Assembly: GCF_963675065.1 (NCBI RefSeq)
Contig: NZ_OY775905.1
Span: 756,501-820,500 of the forward strand
Direction: 5' to 3'
DNA: 64,000 bases
Origin: an uncultured Draconibacterium sp.
Lineage (GTDB): Bacteria; Bacteroidota; Bacteroidia; Bacteroidales; Prolixibacteraceae
Position numbers and translations under genes: made by a program. This document shows, piece after piece, positions 28,225 to 37,952 of this stretch (within the stretch, counting starts at the first letter, position 1; each line of letters opens with the position of its first letter). The notes under the pieces are model-generated. The model was not told where the DNA came from, did no database searches, and saw only the letters and a program-made list of their open reading frames with translations.

Positions 28225-28941
28225 ATGAAGCGAACCATTACACAAGAAGAAACCGAACATCTTTTTAGAGTTTGCGAAAACCACGATGTTTCTCAATATG
28301 ATTTACAAATTGAGCTGGTTGACCACCTTGCATCCTTAATTGAGCAACACTGGACAGAAAAACCGGAAGATCCTTTTAAATACGCTTTGTATAAAGCACT
28401 GCAAAAATTTGGCCCCTCCGGGTTTCAAGAGATAAAAGAACAAAAACAAAGAGAACTTACCCGAAAATATCACCGCGTTTTGTGGAACCATCTTCTAGAT
28501 TTTTATCGTTGGCCCAAAATGCTGTTCACCCTGACCTTAAGTCTCGCGGTTGTTCTTCTAATTCAAATTGTTCATCAACTGCATTGGTTATTGGCTATTT
28601 ATATTTTCGTGTTAATTTGTGGCACCCTTGTTTACCACCTTCGGAACAAATCAGAAAACAAAGCAAATCCCATCTCCGATAAATCTTTTTTATTATTGAA
28701 CCAACTAAAACACATTCAATACTTTGCAATGTTTCTGTGTTATTTACCTTGTTGGGTAAGCCTACCGTTTCAATTACTTGAGGAACAAAACATAATCATG
28801 CCATCAAATTTCGTCGTTTTGTTTCCAATCGCTTTTTTTATCGTAAGCTCAACCATTGTTATGTTTGCTTATCTTTTTTACATCCCACAAAAAATAAAAC
28901 AACATTTTACCGAACAATTCCCTGAATTTGTAATAGAATAA
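28225..28941 (+). CDS. Membrane protein, second of three tandem paralogs
   Basis: The 238-residue product is clearly related to its neighbours: TITQEETEHLF, then YDLQIELVDHLASLIEQHW and QKFGPSGF in the soluble N-terminal domain, four predicted membrane helices, and the tail QKIKQHFTEQFPEF, almost identical to that of the first copy. I chose the ATG at 28225, which aligns with the paralogs; the frame start at 28159 overlaps the previous gene. Spacing is 7 bp from the first copy and 2 bp to the third. Confidence 0.85.
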   Translation: MKRTITQEETEHLFRVCENHDVSQYDLQIELVDHLASLIEQHWTEKPEDPFKYALYKALQKFGPSGFQEIKEQKQRELTRKYHRVLWNHLLDFYRWPKMLFTLTLSLAVVLLIQIVHQLHWLLAIYIFVLICGTLVYHLRNKSENKANPISDKSFLLLNQLKHIQYFAMFLCYLPCWVSLPFQLLEEQNIIMPSNFVVLFPIAFFIVSSTIVMFAYLFYIPQKIKQHFTEQFPEFVIE

Positions 28942-28943
28942 CC

Positions 28944-29648
28944 ATGAACCGAACCATAACAAACGAAGAAACCGAACAACTCTTCCAATTTTGCAGAAGA
29001 CATTATGTGTACCATTACGATGTACAAATTGAATTGGTTGATCACCTGGCATCGGCCATTGAAGAACAATGGAAACAAAACCCGGAATTGAGTTTTGACA
29101 ATGGATTAAAAAACTCATTTAAAAAATTCGGGATTTATGGTTTCAGCAAAATAAAAAAACAAAAAGAAAAAGAGCTAAAACGAAAATACAGACGACTGCT
29201 TTGGAACTATGTGTTTGAATTTTATCGCTGGCCAAAAGTAATCACCACTTTTATTCTTACCATGGCTTTATTTGTTCTCTTTCAGCTCGTTCAACAAACG
29301 GTATGGATTGTAGCAGGTTATGCCTTCACTTTATTAATTGGCATTATCATCTATCATGCATTCATTTATAAAAAACTGAAACTTAATATTTTACCGGGGA
29401 AATCATTTTTATTGGCCGATCAATTGAAACAGGTCACACAAGCATATGGATTTATTGCCCAATTACCCAGCCTCACTTATCAGATATTTAATTTCTCAGG
29501 AACTGAAAATATTTCAAACACATGGATTTTACTGGGATTATCTTTCTTCTTAGTAGCACTAACAGTATTGTTATACGCCAATCTCTTTTTCATTCCCAAA
29601 AAGATTAAAGAACACTTTTTAGAACAATTTGCCGAGTTTGCTTTGTAA
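28944..29648 (+). CDS. Membrane protein, third of three tandem paralogs
   Basis: The 234-residue product repeats the family plan: TITNEETEQLFQFC, HYDVQIELVDHLASAIEEQW and KKFGIYGF, then four membrane helices, and a diverged tail (KKIKEHFLEQFAEF). The three copies are most alike in the first ~85 residues and in the last ~15, with divergent membrane segments. That pattern suggests conserved contacts at both ends and different specificity in the membrane. A 58-bp gap precedes the ABC permease. Confidence 0.85.
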   Translation: MNRTITNEETEQLFQFCRRHYVYHYDVQIELVDHLASAIEEQWKQNPELSFDNGLKNSFKKFGIYGFSKIKKQKEKELKRKYRRLLWNYVFEFYRWPKVITTFILTMALFVLFQLVQQTVWIVAGYAFTLLIGIIIYHAFIYKKLKLNILPGKSFLLADQLKQVTQAYGFIAQLPSLTYQIFNFSGTENISNTWILLGLSFFLVALTVLLYANLFFIPKKIKEHFLEQFAEFAL

Positions 29649-29706
29649 CTTTTTCAAAGTACGGCTGACCAACAAATAAGAAAAACAATAATCACACAAT
29701 TTAAAA

Positions 29707-31173
29707 ATGAAACGAAACTTCTTCTACTTTGCCTGGCGCGAATTTCTGCGGTCGGCATCGAAAAACAAAAACATGGCCACCAAAGGTATCCTTATCTTTT
29801 TTGCCATTTATTTTTCGCTGGTGGCTTTTTTTATGGGCTTCCAGCTTACTGAGAATTTAAAAGATCTTGAAAATCCAATTCAGGCATTTAATGCCATGCT
29901 GCTGATTTACTTTGGCTACGAGCTCGTTTTGCGAATTATGATCCAGAACCTGCCAACCTTTGGATTTCAGCCCTTTTTATTGTTGCCGGTAAAACGTAAA
30001 CGAATTGCGCGCTACATGCTCAACAAATCGTTGTTACATTTTTTTAATGTTCTGCCCATAATATTGGGACTACCATTTGTTATCCGCATTGCGGCACCAA
30101 CTCTTGCTCCACCCGTTTTCTGGGCCTGGCTGGCAGCGCTGTTTTTTATGATTTTTGTAAACCATTTCCTGGCGCTGTATATTAAATGGCGAACCAACGA
30201 ATCGGACATCCTCTTCTACAGTTTCCTCGGATTAGCTGCGGGCTTAACTGCCATCGACTATTTTAATATTGTTGACCTTACCGGAGGTTTTGGAAAACTC
30301 TTCGATTTTGTTGTGGCCAATCCATACGCAGCAATAATCTTCCCTCTTGCAATTGTTGCTTTGTACTTTTTAAATCAATCGTATATCAACAGCCGTTTTT
30401 ATCTCGACGAACTCAGCAAAAAGAAAAAACAAGGATCTACACACGATTTCTCGTGGCTGAATAATGTTGGCGACTACGGAAAAATGCTGTCGCTGGAAGT
30501 GAAAATGATTATGCGTAACAAACGCCCGAAAAATACGGCTATGATGTCGGTGCTATTCCTTTTTTATGGTCTGTTAATTTACAAAACGAATGGCGGAGAA
30601 GCAGTGCCGGAATTTATTCTTGTTTTAGGCGGGATGTTTATGACCGGTATTTTCAGCATGATGTACGGTCAGTTTTTCCCGGCATGGCACGGTAAATACT
30701 ATCCTTTGCTGATGGCTCAAAACGTACGAATGAAACAGGTGATTCAATCGGCCTTTTTCCTGATGGCAGTAACGAATGTTGTTTTTTACCTTCTTTCGTT
30801 GGGCTACATGTACATTTCGCCAAAGGTACTGTACATTCATTTAGTGGTTATGCTTTACAACGTTGGAGTAAACTCTTGGGTGATTTTTGCGCTCGGGCTA
30901 AACAGTAAAAAAGCAATTGAATTAAACCAACGAGCGGCGTTTAACTACCAGGGCGTTGGCGCTACTCAATGGCTGATGAGTTTCCCTGTTATTTTTGGTC
31001 CGGTAGCACTTTACGGATTGCTTTCGTGGGCATTCGGAAGTATCGCTGCGTATGTCGTTTTTGGTTCTTTGGGCGTTATCGGAATCATCCTTCACCCACG
31101 TTTAATCGACTATTTTATGGGACAATACCTCAAGCGTAAACACAAAATGATTTACAACTATAAGTTAAGCTAA
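29707..31173 (+). CDS. ABC transporter permease-like membrane protein (DUF5687 family)
   Basis: A 488-residue polytopic protein with a basic N-terminus (KRNFFYFAWREFLRSASKNKNMATKG) and about ten hydrophobic segments. The layout, with a central cytoplasmic stretch near residues 233-275 (LDELSKKKKQGSTHDFSWLNNVGDYGKMLSLEVKMIMRNKRPK), resembles the DUF5687 permeases found next to ATPases in Bacteroidota. It is followed 49 bp later by the matching ATPase. The pair is likely an exporter; cargo unknown. Confidence 0.85.
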   Translation: MKRNFFYFAWREFLRSASKNKNMATKGILIFFAIYFSLVAFFMGFQLTENLKDLENPIQAFNAMLLIYFGYELVLRIMIQNLPTFGFQPFLLLPVKRKRIARYMLNKSLLHFFNVLPIILGLPFVIRIAAPTLAPPVFWAWLAALFFMIFVNHFLALYIKWRTNESDILFYSFLGLAAGLTAIDYFNIVDLTGGFGKLFDFVVANPYAAIIFPLAIVALYFLNQSYINSRFYLDELSKKKKQGSTHDFSWLNNVGDYGKMLSLEVKMIMRNKRPKNTAMMSVLFLFYGLLIYKTNGGEAVPEFILVLGGMFMTGIFSMMYGQFFPAWHGKYYPLLMAQNVRMKQVIQSAFFLMAVTNVVFYLLSLGYMYISPKVLYIHLVVMLYNVGVNSWVIFALGLNSKKAIELNQRAAFNYQGVGATQWLMSFPVIFGPVALYGLLSWAFGSIAAYVVFGSLGVIGIILHPRLIDYFMGQYLKRKHKMIYNYKLS

Positions 31174-31222
31174 CAGAAAAGAGAATACTAAAACAATCAT
31201 CAACAGAAATAAATTACACATC

Positions 31223-31951
31223 ATGATACAAGTAAAAGACTTACAAAAAATATACAACGGAACAACAGTTCTTAATCTTGAAGAATTACACATTGCCAAA
31301 GGCGAAGTATTTGGCTTAGTTGGTAACAACGGAGCCGGAAAAACCACCTTCTTCTCACTCGTGCTCGACCTGATAAGAGCTAATAAAGGCGAAGTAGTAA
31401 TCAACGGAATCCAGGTTTCGAAAACAGAAGAATGGAAAGAGCTGGTAGCTGCTTACATCGATGAAAGTTTTACAATTGGCTACCTCACACCCGATGAGTA
31501 TTTCGAATTTATTGGCGAATTACGCGGTTTGAATGCCAAAGACGTTTCCAATTTCCTGGAAGATTACTCCGACTTCTTTAAAGACGAAATTTTGGGTAAA
31601 AAGAAATTTATCCGCGACCTGTCGAAAGGAAACCAGAAAAAAGTGGGTGTTGTTGGCGCTTTTCTCGGAAATCCCGAGGTAATTGTACTGGACGAACCTT
31701 TTGCCAATCTCGACCCTTCGTCGCAATACCAACTGCGAAATATTATTAAAGACATTTCGAAACAAAAGGAAAAGACTCTGCTCATCTCGAGCCACGACCT
31801 CGACCATGTTGCCGATGTTTGCTCGCGTATTGTTATTCTTGATAAAGGTGAAGTGGTTCGCGATGTGGAAAAAACAGAATCTACACTGGCCGAACTGGAA
31901 GAATTTTTTACCGGAGTAAAAGCAGAACCTGATTTTATGGAAGAAGATTAA
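31223..31951 (+). CDS. ABC transporter ATP-binding protein
   Basis: A 242-residue ATPase with Walker A (GNNGAGKTT, about residues 34-42), a Q-loop-like AAYIDES segment (the usual Gln is not evident), signature LSKGNQKKVG, Walker B VIVLDEPF and the switch His in LISSHDLDH. The order matches CcmA/bacitracin-type exporters. With the DUF5687 permease it should form the transport engine of the PadR operon. The signature reads LSKGN rather than LSGGQ, which is common in this subfamily. Confidence 0.95.
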   Translation: MIQVKDLQKIYNGTTVLNLEELHIAKGEVFGLVGNNGAGKTTFFSLVLDLIRANKGEVVINGIQVSKTEEWKELVAAYIDESFTIGYLTPDEYFEFIGELRGLNAKDVSNFLEDYSDFFKDEILGKKKFIRDLSKGNQKKVGVVGAFLGNPEVIVLDEPFANLDPSSQYQLRNIIKDISKQKEKTLLISSHDLDHVADVCSRIVILDKGEVVRDVEKTESTLAELEEFFTGVKAEPDFMEED

Positions 31952-31987
31952 TTCTTCTTCCTTCACTAATCCTTAACACATTTAAAT

Positions 31988-33217
31988 ATGAATATTAAAA
32001 AAATAATCAGGCGAAGTCTGCTCGGAATTCTCATTATCGCCATTTGCGGACCCATTTTCATCTTTGTTGCAATAAGCAGGCAACATAAAAAAACGATGCA
32101 GGGAGAAATGGTATCGGAATCTTCAATCGATACCATCCCTTTTACCTATTCATCAACCGGGCACATTGTAATCCCGGTGCACGTTCAAGGCTCACAAGAA
32201 ACTTTTCCTTTCTTTCTCGACACTGGTGCATCAAACATAATTTTCAGCTCGCACAAAAACCAGTTTAAGTTAAAGCGCAATGGCTTTGGAATTGGAAAAG
32301 GCGCCAGTTTGAACTTTTTTACAACAAAAATTAACCAGTGTAGCTTGGTTCAAATCGGGGCTTTTATGTTTAAGGAGGTGAGTTTCGAAGAGGTAAATAT
32401 AAATTCCGATTGCGTTGATGAAATATGTGGAATTATTGGCACCGGCATAATGCACAATCTTGAATGGCAAATTGATTTTAACAATATGGAAATCATTATT
32501 GCCGACTCTTTAAAACATTTGCAAATTCCAGCTGACGCCATTTCACTTCCTCTCGAACAGAATCCTTTCACATCTCATTTGCATACTAAAATTAAATTTC
32601 GCAAAAACAAAAGGCAACATTCAGTTCTAATCGATGTTGGCAATAGTGGCACACTTAATTTGAAGCAAAGTACAATCCTCAAAGATTCGATTTCGTTTGA
32701 AACAAAAAAAGTGCTTGGTATAGATTCAAATTCATTGGGAAAAGAAAAAGTTTCAGAATCAGAGGACTCCTACTTTCTCGCAGATTCAATCTACTTTCGC
32801 AATCTCGGTGTTCACCAAGTACCAGTTACTGTTGCTCCTAAATGTCTTGATCTTCTTGGCTTAGGCTTTTTTGAACATTACAAAACGACAATCAGCTACA
32901 AAACCAGTCAGTTGTTTTTAGAGCCTTATCAAAGCAATCCCCGGTTTATATGGAATACCTATGGGTTCTTCACCGATTATGATGAAGTCGCTAAAAAAAC
33001 GATTATTAGCAATATCGTGGAAAACAGCCCGGCTGCAAACAAGAATGTCCCTTTGTACGCAGAAGTTCTTTCCATTAATGACTTTAAGTTTTCAGATAAG
33101 GAATCATACTGCCAGTACAAAAACAATAAATCATTTGGAGGAAGTGTTGAACTCACGCTTAACAACAATGGGAATATTAAAAAATATTATTTAGAAAGCG
33201 CTCCGATTTTTGAATGA
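31988..33217 (+). CDS. Membrane-anchored retropepsin-like aspartyl protease with C-terminal PDZ-like domain
   Basis: The 409-residue product has an N-terminal membrane anchor (about residues 11-31). The first aspartyl motif FFLDTGASNIIF holds Asp78, and a later LIDVGNSGTLNLK around residue 217 sits where a second retropepsin half would be, but reads DVG. A GIIGTGIMHNLEWQIDF strand (about 146-161) is typical of bacterial aspartyl proteases of this type. The last ~90 residues look like a PDZ domain (IVENSPAANKNVPLYAEVLSIND). Its 36-bp distance from the ATPase leaves co-transcription with the ABC operon possible. Confidence 0.82.
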   Translation: MNIKKIIRRSLLGILIIAICGPIFIFVAISRQHKKTMQGEMVSESSIDTIPFTYSSTGHIVIPVHVQGSQETFPFFLDTGASNIIFSSHKNQFKLKRNGFGIGKGASLNFFTTKINQCSLVQIGAFMFKEVSFEEVNINSDCVDEICGIIGTGIMHNLEWQIDFNNMEIIIADSLKHLQIPADAISLPLEQNPFTSHLHTKIKFRKNKRQHSVLIDVGNSGTLNLKQSTILKDSISFETKKVLGIDSNSLGKEKVSESEDSYFLADSIYFRNLGVHQVPVTVAPKCLDLLGLGFFEHYKTTISYKTSQLFLEPYQSNPRFIWNTYGFFTDYDEVAKKTIISNIVENSPAANKNVPLYAEVLSINDFKFSDKESYCQYKNNKSFGGSVELTLNNNGNIKKYYLESAPIFE

Positions 33218-33257
33218 TTTTTTTCTATTTTTATACTGCTTTCAATTTCAACTACAT

Positions 33258-33728
33258 ATGGAAAATCAAGAACAACAGGCACAACAGGCTTTTTCTAAGA
33301 TGGCGCAACTCTGCAGCCGTTCGGAGCAATGCTCTGAAGATATTCGTAAAAAAATACTGACTTACGAAATTGTAGATGAAATTGTAGATGAGATTATCGA
33401 AAAACTGATTGCTGAAAAATACATCGACGACGAACGTTATGCCAAAGCCTACGTTAACGACAAATTTAAATTCAACAAATGGGGCCGCATAAAAATGCGT
33501 CACTATCTGCGCCAAAAAGGGCTTTCGGATGCCACCATTGAAAAAGGTCTTGAAAAGATTGATGAAGAGAAATACATAAAAGTGCTGGTAAAAACCATGA
33601 AAGACAAAGCCAAAACCATTAAGAAGAAAGACAAATTCACCAAAATGGGGCAGATTATTCGTTACACTCAGGGACGTGGTTTTGAGCCGGAACTGATACA
33701 CCGGCATATGAATGAAGTACTGGACTAA
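33258..33728 (+). CDS. recX: Regulatory protein RecX
   Basis: A 156-residue protein with the three-helix repeats of RecX: IIEKLIAEKYIDDERYAKAYVNDKFKFNKWGRIKMRHYLRQKGL is characteristic, and MGQIIRYTQGRGFEPELIHRHM ends the protein. RecX binds and restrains RecA filaments. The start at 33258 is favoured because the 16 upstream in-frame residues are hydrophobic, unlike the family, and overlap the preceding gene. recA is not adjacent. Confidence 0.9.
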   Translation: MENQEQQAQQAFSKMAQLCSRSEQCSEDIRKKILTYEIVDEIVDEIIEKLIAEKYIDDERYAKAYVNDKFKFNKWGRIKMRHYLRQKGLSDATIEKGLEKIDEEKYIKVLVKTMKDKAKTIKKKDKFTKMGQIIRYTQGRGFEPELIHRHMNEVLD

Positions 33729-33812
33729 ATTCGAATCAGCTGGCAGACAATTTCAATTATCGCGCAACCAAATTGCCATTCAGAACATCTTAATGGAAAA
33801 ACACGGCGAATT

Positions 33813-34211
33813 ATGAACAAGTTTTTCCTGCTGGTAATATCATTTGTTTTAGTGCTTACATCATGTAGCGATGAAACTATTCCTCCCAAGGATTTGATTG
33901 GGAATTGGAACTGGATAATCAGCTCAGGTGGGATTGCCGGAACCACTTATACCCCTGAAATTACAGGAGAAACAATCGTTCTTGAATTCACAAGCGATTC
34001 TATGTACAAACAATATCGGAATGACTCTTTAATTGCAAATTGTGAATTCAGCATCATTCAATCCGAATCAATTTACAATCACGAGATTACCAATATGATA
34101 GAGTGCGATTGCTCTTTGATACGTTCATTTTCATTTAACGCAGACGGCAACCTTATTCTTGCAGATGAAGTTTACGACGGTTTCATTAGTCAGTATGAAA
34201 GGATTGAATAA
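33813..34211 (+). CDS. Small lipocalin-like lipoprotein
   Basis: The 132-residue product has a lipoprotein signal ending LTSCS (Cys18). The mature part opens with LIGNWNWIISSGG and continues as alternating beta strands, the pattern of lipocalin-like stress or binding lipoproteins common in Bacteroidota. Two Cys (in ECDC) may form a disulphide. Function unknown. It lies alone between recX and prfB. Confidence 0.75.
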   Translation: MNKFFLLVISFVLVLTSCSDETIPPKDLIGNWNWIISSGGIAGTTYTPEITGETIVLEFTSDSMYKQYRNDSLIANCEFSIIQSESIYNHEITNMIECDCSLIRSFSFNADGNLILADEVYDGFISQYERIE

Positions 34212-34273
34212 CCGATTTCTTCAATAAAATACCAAATCATTCTTTTTCAACATTACTCCCCAAAAAATCTTGC

Positions 34274-34281
34274 TAACTTTG
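34274..34281 (+). promoter_or_regulatory. Bacteroidota -7 box upstream of prfB
   Basis: TAACTTTG, 25 bp upstream of the prfB ATG. No evident -33 element. Confidence 0.55.
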
Positions 34282-34306
34282 GCATCCAATTAAAATATAC
34301 AATTAA

Positions 34307-35396
34307 ATGATCTTAAAGGAACAGGTAAAAGACCTTGTTGAGCGCCGGGATGCGCTGAGGAGGCATCTTTGACTACGATGCTAAGTTGATTGAACTGGAA
34401 GAAGAAGAATTAAAAACCCAGGATCCTGAATTCTGGAATAATCCGAAAGAAGCCGAAGCCCAAATGAAAAAGATCCGCACCATAAAAGTGTGGACCGATG
34501 GTTTTAAAAAAGTACACGAAGCCACCGAAGATTTCCTGGTGTTATACGAATTTTTTGAAATGGAGGAGGCCAGCGAAGAAGAAGTAGATAAGGCCTTTGC
34601 AGAAACACTCACACTGATTGAAGAGCTGGAAACACAAAATATGCTTCGTAACGAAGAAGACCGTTTGGGAGCTGTGTTACGCATAAATGCAGGTGCCGGC
34701 GGTACCGAAAGTAACGACTGGGCCGATATGCTTTTTCGGATGTACACCCGCTGGATTGAAAAGCAGGGCTACAAAATGAAAATAGCCGATATGCAGGCCG
34801 GCGACGAAGTGGGTATAAAAAGTTGCACCATCGAAATTGAAGGCGAATTTGCCTACGGTTTTCTGAAAAGCGAAAACGGCGTTCACCGCCTGGTACGCTT
34901 GTCCCCATTTAACGCACAAAATAAGCGAATGACATCGTTCACATCGGTGTATGTGGCGCCACTGGTTGACGACACCATTGAAGTAGAGATTAACCCGGCC
35001 GACATTAGCTGGGATACTTTCCGAAGTGGAGGCGCGGGTGGACAGAACGTAAACAAAGTGGAAACCGGGGTTCGACTGCGTCATGCACCAACCGGAATTA
35101 TCATCGAAAATACCGAAAGCCGCTCGCAGTTGGGCAACAAAGAAAATGCGCTCAGGCTTTTAAAATCGCAGCTTTATGAAATGGAACTGCGTAAACGCCA
35201 CGAAAAAACGGCAGAAATAGAATCGGCGAAGAAGAAAATTGAATGGGGCTCACAAATCCGCTCTTATGTGCTGCAACCATACAAAATGGTAAAAGATGTT
35301 CGTACCAATTATGAATCGGGGAATGTTAATGCAGTGCTCGACGGCGAACTTGATGGATTTATAAAAGCATATTTAATGGAATTTGGCGGGCAATAA
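34307..35396 (+). CDS. prfB: Peptide chain release factor 2, with programmed +1 frameshift
   Basis: Translation starts at ATG 34307, reads 21 codons to CTT at 34367-34369 and meets an in-frame TGA at 34370-34372. Continuing in the +1 frame from GAC (34371) gives 362 residues in all: 21 + 341. The site is the classical autoregulatory one: AGGAGG, a 3-base CAT spacer, then CTT TGA C. Scarce RF2 lets the ribosome slip past the UGA. Past the shift the protein has the codon-recognition motif SPF (RLSPFNAQNKR) and the hydrolysis motif GGQ (GGAGGQNVNKVETGVRLRH). It releases peptides at UGA and UAA. Confidence 0.96.
34358..34373 (+). promoter_or_regulatory. RF2 +1 recoding site
   Basis: AGGAGG (34358-34363) acts as an internal Shine-Dalgarno just before the slippery CTT TGA C (34367-34373). 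This spacing matches the E. coli prfB site. Confidence 0.95.
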
Positions 35397-35496
35397 TTTC
35401 TCCGAAAACCCGCTTTATTCTTGCTTTTCTCACCGGCTTTTTACATCTTGTAGAAGTCATCAAGTAGTTTGAAAACCTTTCAATACCTCTTATAAA

Positions 35497-37560
35497 ATGT
35501 ACTCAAAAGAAAAATTCATAAATCGTGAAATAAGTTGGTTATCGTTTAACGAAAGAGTGCTTCAGGAAGCTGAAGATCCGGAAACTCCTCTTTTCGAACG
35601 TATTCGTTTTATCGGGATTTTCTCGAACAACCTCGATGAATTTTTCAGAGTTCGTGTTGCTGCAGTGCGACGAATGGTTGCGCTTGGCCGTGATGAAGAA
35701 AACCTTCTGGGAGCAATGACTCCGGATGAATTGCATAACAAAATTCAGGAAATTGTAATTGAACAGCAAAATAAGGTCCAGGAGATTTACGCCAATATTC
35801 TTGAAGAACTGGAAGAGAATAATATTTCTATCATCGACGAAAAGGATTTGACGGAAAAGCAAGGCAAGTTTGTGCGCAATTACTTTTACGAGAAAGTATT
35901 ACCCAACCTGGTGCCCATTATGCTAAGCAAAGGGAATAAGTTTCCTTATCTGCGCGATCGATCAGTTTACCTGGCCGTTAAATTGTGGAAAAAAGAAGAT
36001 CCTGAGGATTTGGCCTATTCCTTAATCAGAATTCCGGGGCGCTCGGTACCACGTTTTTTGGTACTCCCGGAGGAGAATGGCAAACAGTTCGTACTTTATC
36101 TCGACGATATTATTCGTTTCTGCATGGCCGACATTTTCTTCTATTTTGATTACGATATGTATGGAGCCTACACCATAAAAATTACCCGCGATGCCGAATT
36201 GGATCTGGATGATGACATCTCGAAAAGTTTTGTGGAGAAAATGAGTCACAGCCTGAAGAAGCGTAAAAAAGGGAAACCGGTTCGATTAATTTATGACCGC
36301 GACATGCCCAAGGATTTACTAAAATTTCTGCTGAAAAAGATGAAACTGGCTGAAGGAAGTGACGCCATTCCGGGAGGCCGTTACCATAACCACAAAGATT
36401 TTATGAATTTCCCTGAAATTGGGAAAAAGAAACATTATTATACCAAATTGCCACCGTTCAGGCATAAAGATTTGCCTCCGTTTACGAGTATCATGAAAAT
36501 GATGCGCGAGAAGGACATAATGCTGCATTACCCCTACCAAACGTTTAATCACTTTATCGACTTCTTGCGCGAAGCAGCCATTGACCCGAAGGTTAAAGAA
36601 ATAGGATTGACCATTTACCGTGTGGCCTCGGCATCGAAAGTGGTGAATGCTCTTTTAAACGCAGTCAGAAACGGGAAAAAGGTAACCGTGATAATCGAGT
36701 TGCAGGCACGTTTTGATGAAGAAGCAAACATTTTCTGGTCGAATAAATTACAGGAAGAAGGTGCTACCGTGATCAACGGAATTCCGGGAATGAAGGTGCA
36801 CAGTAAACTGGCGTGGGTTCACCGCGAGGAAGGTGACATGATGCGCAATTATGCCTACATCGGAACGGGCAACTTCCACGAGGGAACAGCCCGTGTTTAT
36901 GCCGATGATGGTTTACTGACTACCGATACTCGACTGGCGAATGAAGTGGAAAAATTGTTCGATTTCTTTAAACAGAATTTCCTTCGCCACGACTACAAAC
37001 ACCTGGTTGTAAGCCCATTCACTATGCGGCAAACATGGGAAGAGAATATTGAAAACGAAATTTCGCTGGCCAAACAGGGAAAACCGGCCTGGATGACTCT
37101 GAAAATGAACAGCCTAATCGACCCGAAAATGATGAAAAAGGTGTACAAAGCCGCTCAGTCCGGAGTGAAAGTAAAACTTATCGTTCGTGGTATTTTCGGG
37201 CTACAGATCGGACTAAACGGATTCAGCGAAAACATAACCGCAATTAGTATAGTAGACAAATACCTGGAACATTCGCGCATATTCCTTTTTGGCGCAGGAG
37301 GAGAAGAGAAAATGTATATTTCGTCGGCCGACTGGATGCCCCGGAATTTAAACCGCCGCATTGAAGTGGCCTGCCCTATTTATGATGAAAACATTAAAAC
37401 AGAGCTCAGGAAAATGCTGGAGATTCAACTTCAGGATAATTCAAAAGCAAGAATTCTCGATCCTGAGTTATCAAACAAATATGCGCGGAGAAATAATACC
37501 GATAAAAAATACCGTGCACAGGAAGACTATTACAATTACATAAAATCAATCACGAATTAA
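35497..37560 (+). CDS. ppk1: Polyphosphate kinase 1
   Basis: The 687-residue product matches PPK1 throughout: N-terminal helical domain (REISWLSFNERVLQEAED), head domain, and two phospholipase-D-like catalytic domains. Key pieces are the autophosphorylated His in GIPGMKVHSKLAWVHREE and a second His in YIGTGNFHEGTARVYADDGLLT. It polymerises the gamma-phosphate of ATP into polyphosphate at the membrane. It is monocistronic; no adjoining exopolyphosphatase. Confidence 0.97.
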   Translation: MYSKEKFINREISWLSFNERVLQEAEDPETPLFERIRFIGIFSNNLDEFFRVRVAAVRRMVALGRDEENLLGAMTPDELHNKIQEIVIEQQNKVQEIYANILEELEENNISIIDEKDLTEKQGKFVRNYFYEKVLPNLVPIMLSKGNKFPYLRDRSVYLAVKLWKKEDPEDLAYSLIRIPGRSVPRFLVLPEENGKQFVLYLDDIIRFCMADIFFYFDYDMYGAYTIKITRDAELDLDDDISKSFVEKMSHSLKKRKKGKPVRLIYDRDMPKDLLKFLLKKMKLAEGSDAIPGGRYHNHKDFMNFPEIGKKKHYYTKLPPFRHKDLPPFTSIMKMMREKDIMLHYPYQTFNHFIDFLREAAIDPKVKEIGLTIYRVASASKVVNALLNAVRNGKKVTVIIELQARFDEEANIFWSNKLQEEGATVINGIPGMKVHSKLAWVHREEGDMMRNYAYIGTGNFHEGTARVYADDGLLTTDTRLANEVEKLFDFFKQNFLRHDYKHLVVSPFTMRQTWEENIENEISLAKQGKPAWMTLKMNSLIDPKMMKKVYKAAQSGVKVKLIVRGIFGLQIGLNGFSENITAISIVDKYLEHSRIFLFGAGGEEKMYISSADWMPRNLNRRIEVACPIYDENIKTELRKMLEIQLQDNSKARILDPELSNKYARRNNTDKKYRAQEDYYNYIKSITN

Positions 37561-37613
37561 AAACCGTTGAACCATTTCCTGTTTTTTGTGTCTTTCAACT
37601 AAAAAGTTTTAAA

Positions 37614-37952
37614 ATGAAGATATATCACAATCCACGCTGCTCGAAAAGCCGAAAAGGGCTGCAGTACCTCGAAGATAAAGGTTGTAATTTTGAAGTTGTA
37701 AAATACCTGACTGACGGGTTAAGCGAAAAAGAACTTTCGGAACTAATTGCCAAAACCGGCAAAAAACCTTTTGATTTTGTGCGCCAACACGAACAAGACT
37801 ACAAAGAGCAGTACAAAGGAAAAGTATTGAGCGACGAAGAATGGATAAAAGTACTGGTGGAAAATCCGAAACTGCTGCACCGCCCTATTGTGGTGAACGG
37901 CGATAAAGCAGTTCTGGGAAATCCTCCTGTAAATATTGATGAGATTCTGTAA
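37614..37952 (+). CDS. ArsC/Spx-family thioredoxin-fold protein (arsenate reductase-like)
   Basis: A 112-residue protein with HNPRCSKSRKGLQYLEDKG at the start: Cys9 is the candidate catalytic thiol, and RPIVVNGDKAVLGNPP near residue 90 matches the RPI anion-binding loop of glutaredoxin-dependent ArsC. It could reduce arsenate, but no ars genes adjoin it, and many such stand-alone proteins have other redox roles. It ends at a long perfect palindrome. Confidence 0.88.
   Translation: MKIYHNPRCSKSRKGLQYLEDKGCNFEVVKYLTDGLSEKELSELIAKTGKKPFDFVRQHEQDYKEQYKGKVLSDEEWIKVLVENPKLLHRPIVVNGDKAVLGNPPVNIDEIL

Noticed and set aside
27480..29648. The three tandem membrane proteins as DUF1700 anti-sigma partners
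   Set aside because: The resemblance is loose and the N-terminal motif is different; only the layout next to PadR is comparable.
34370..34372. Internal TGA in prfB as a sign of a pseudogene
   Set aside because: It is the known programmed +1 frameshift site of RF2; the shifted frame gives a complete protein with SPF and GGQ.
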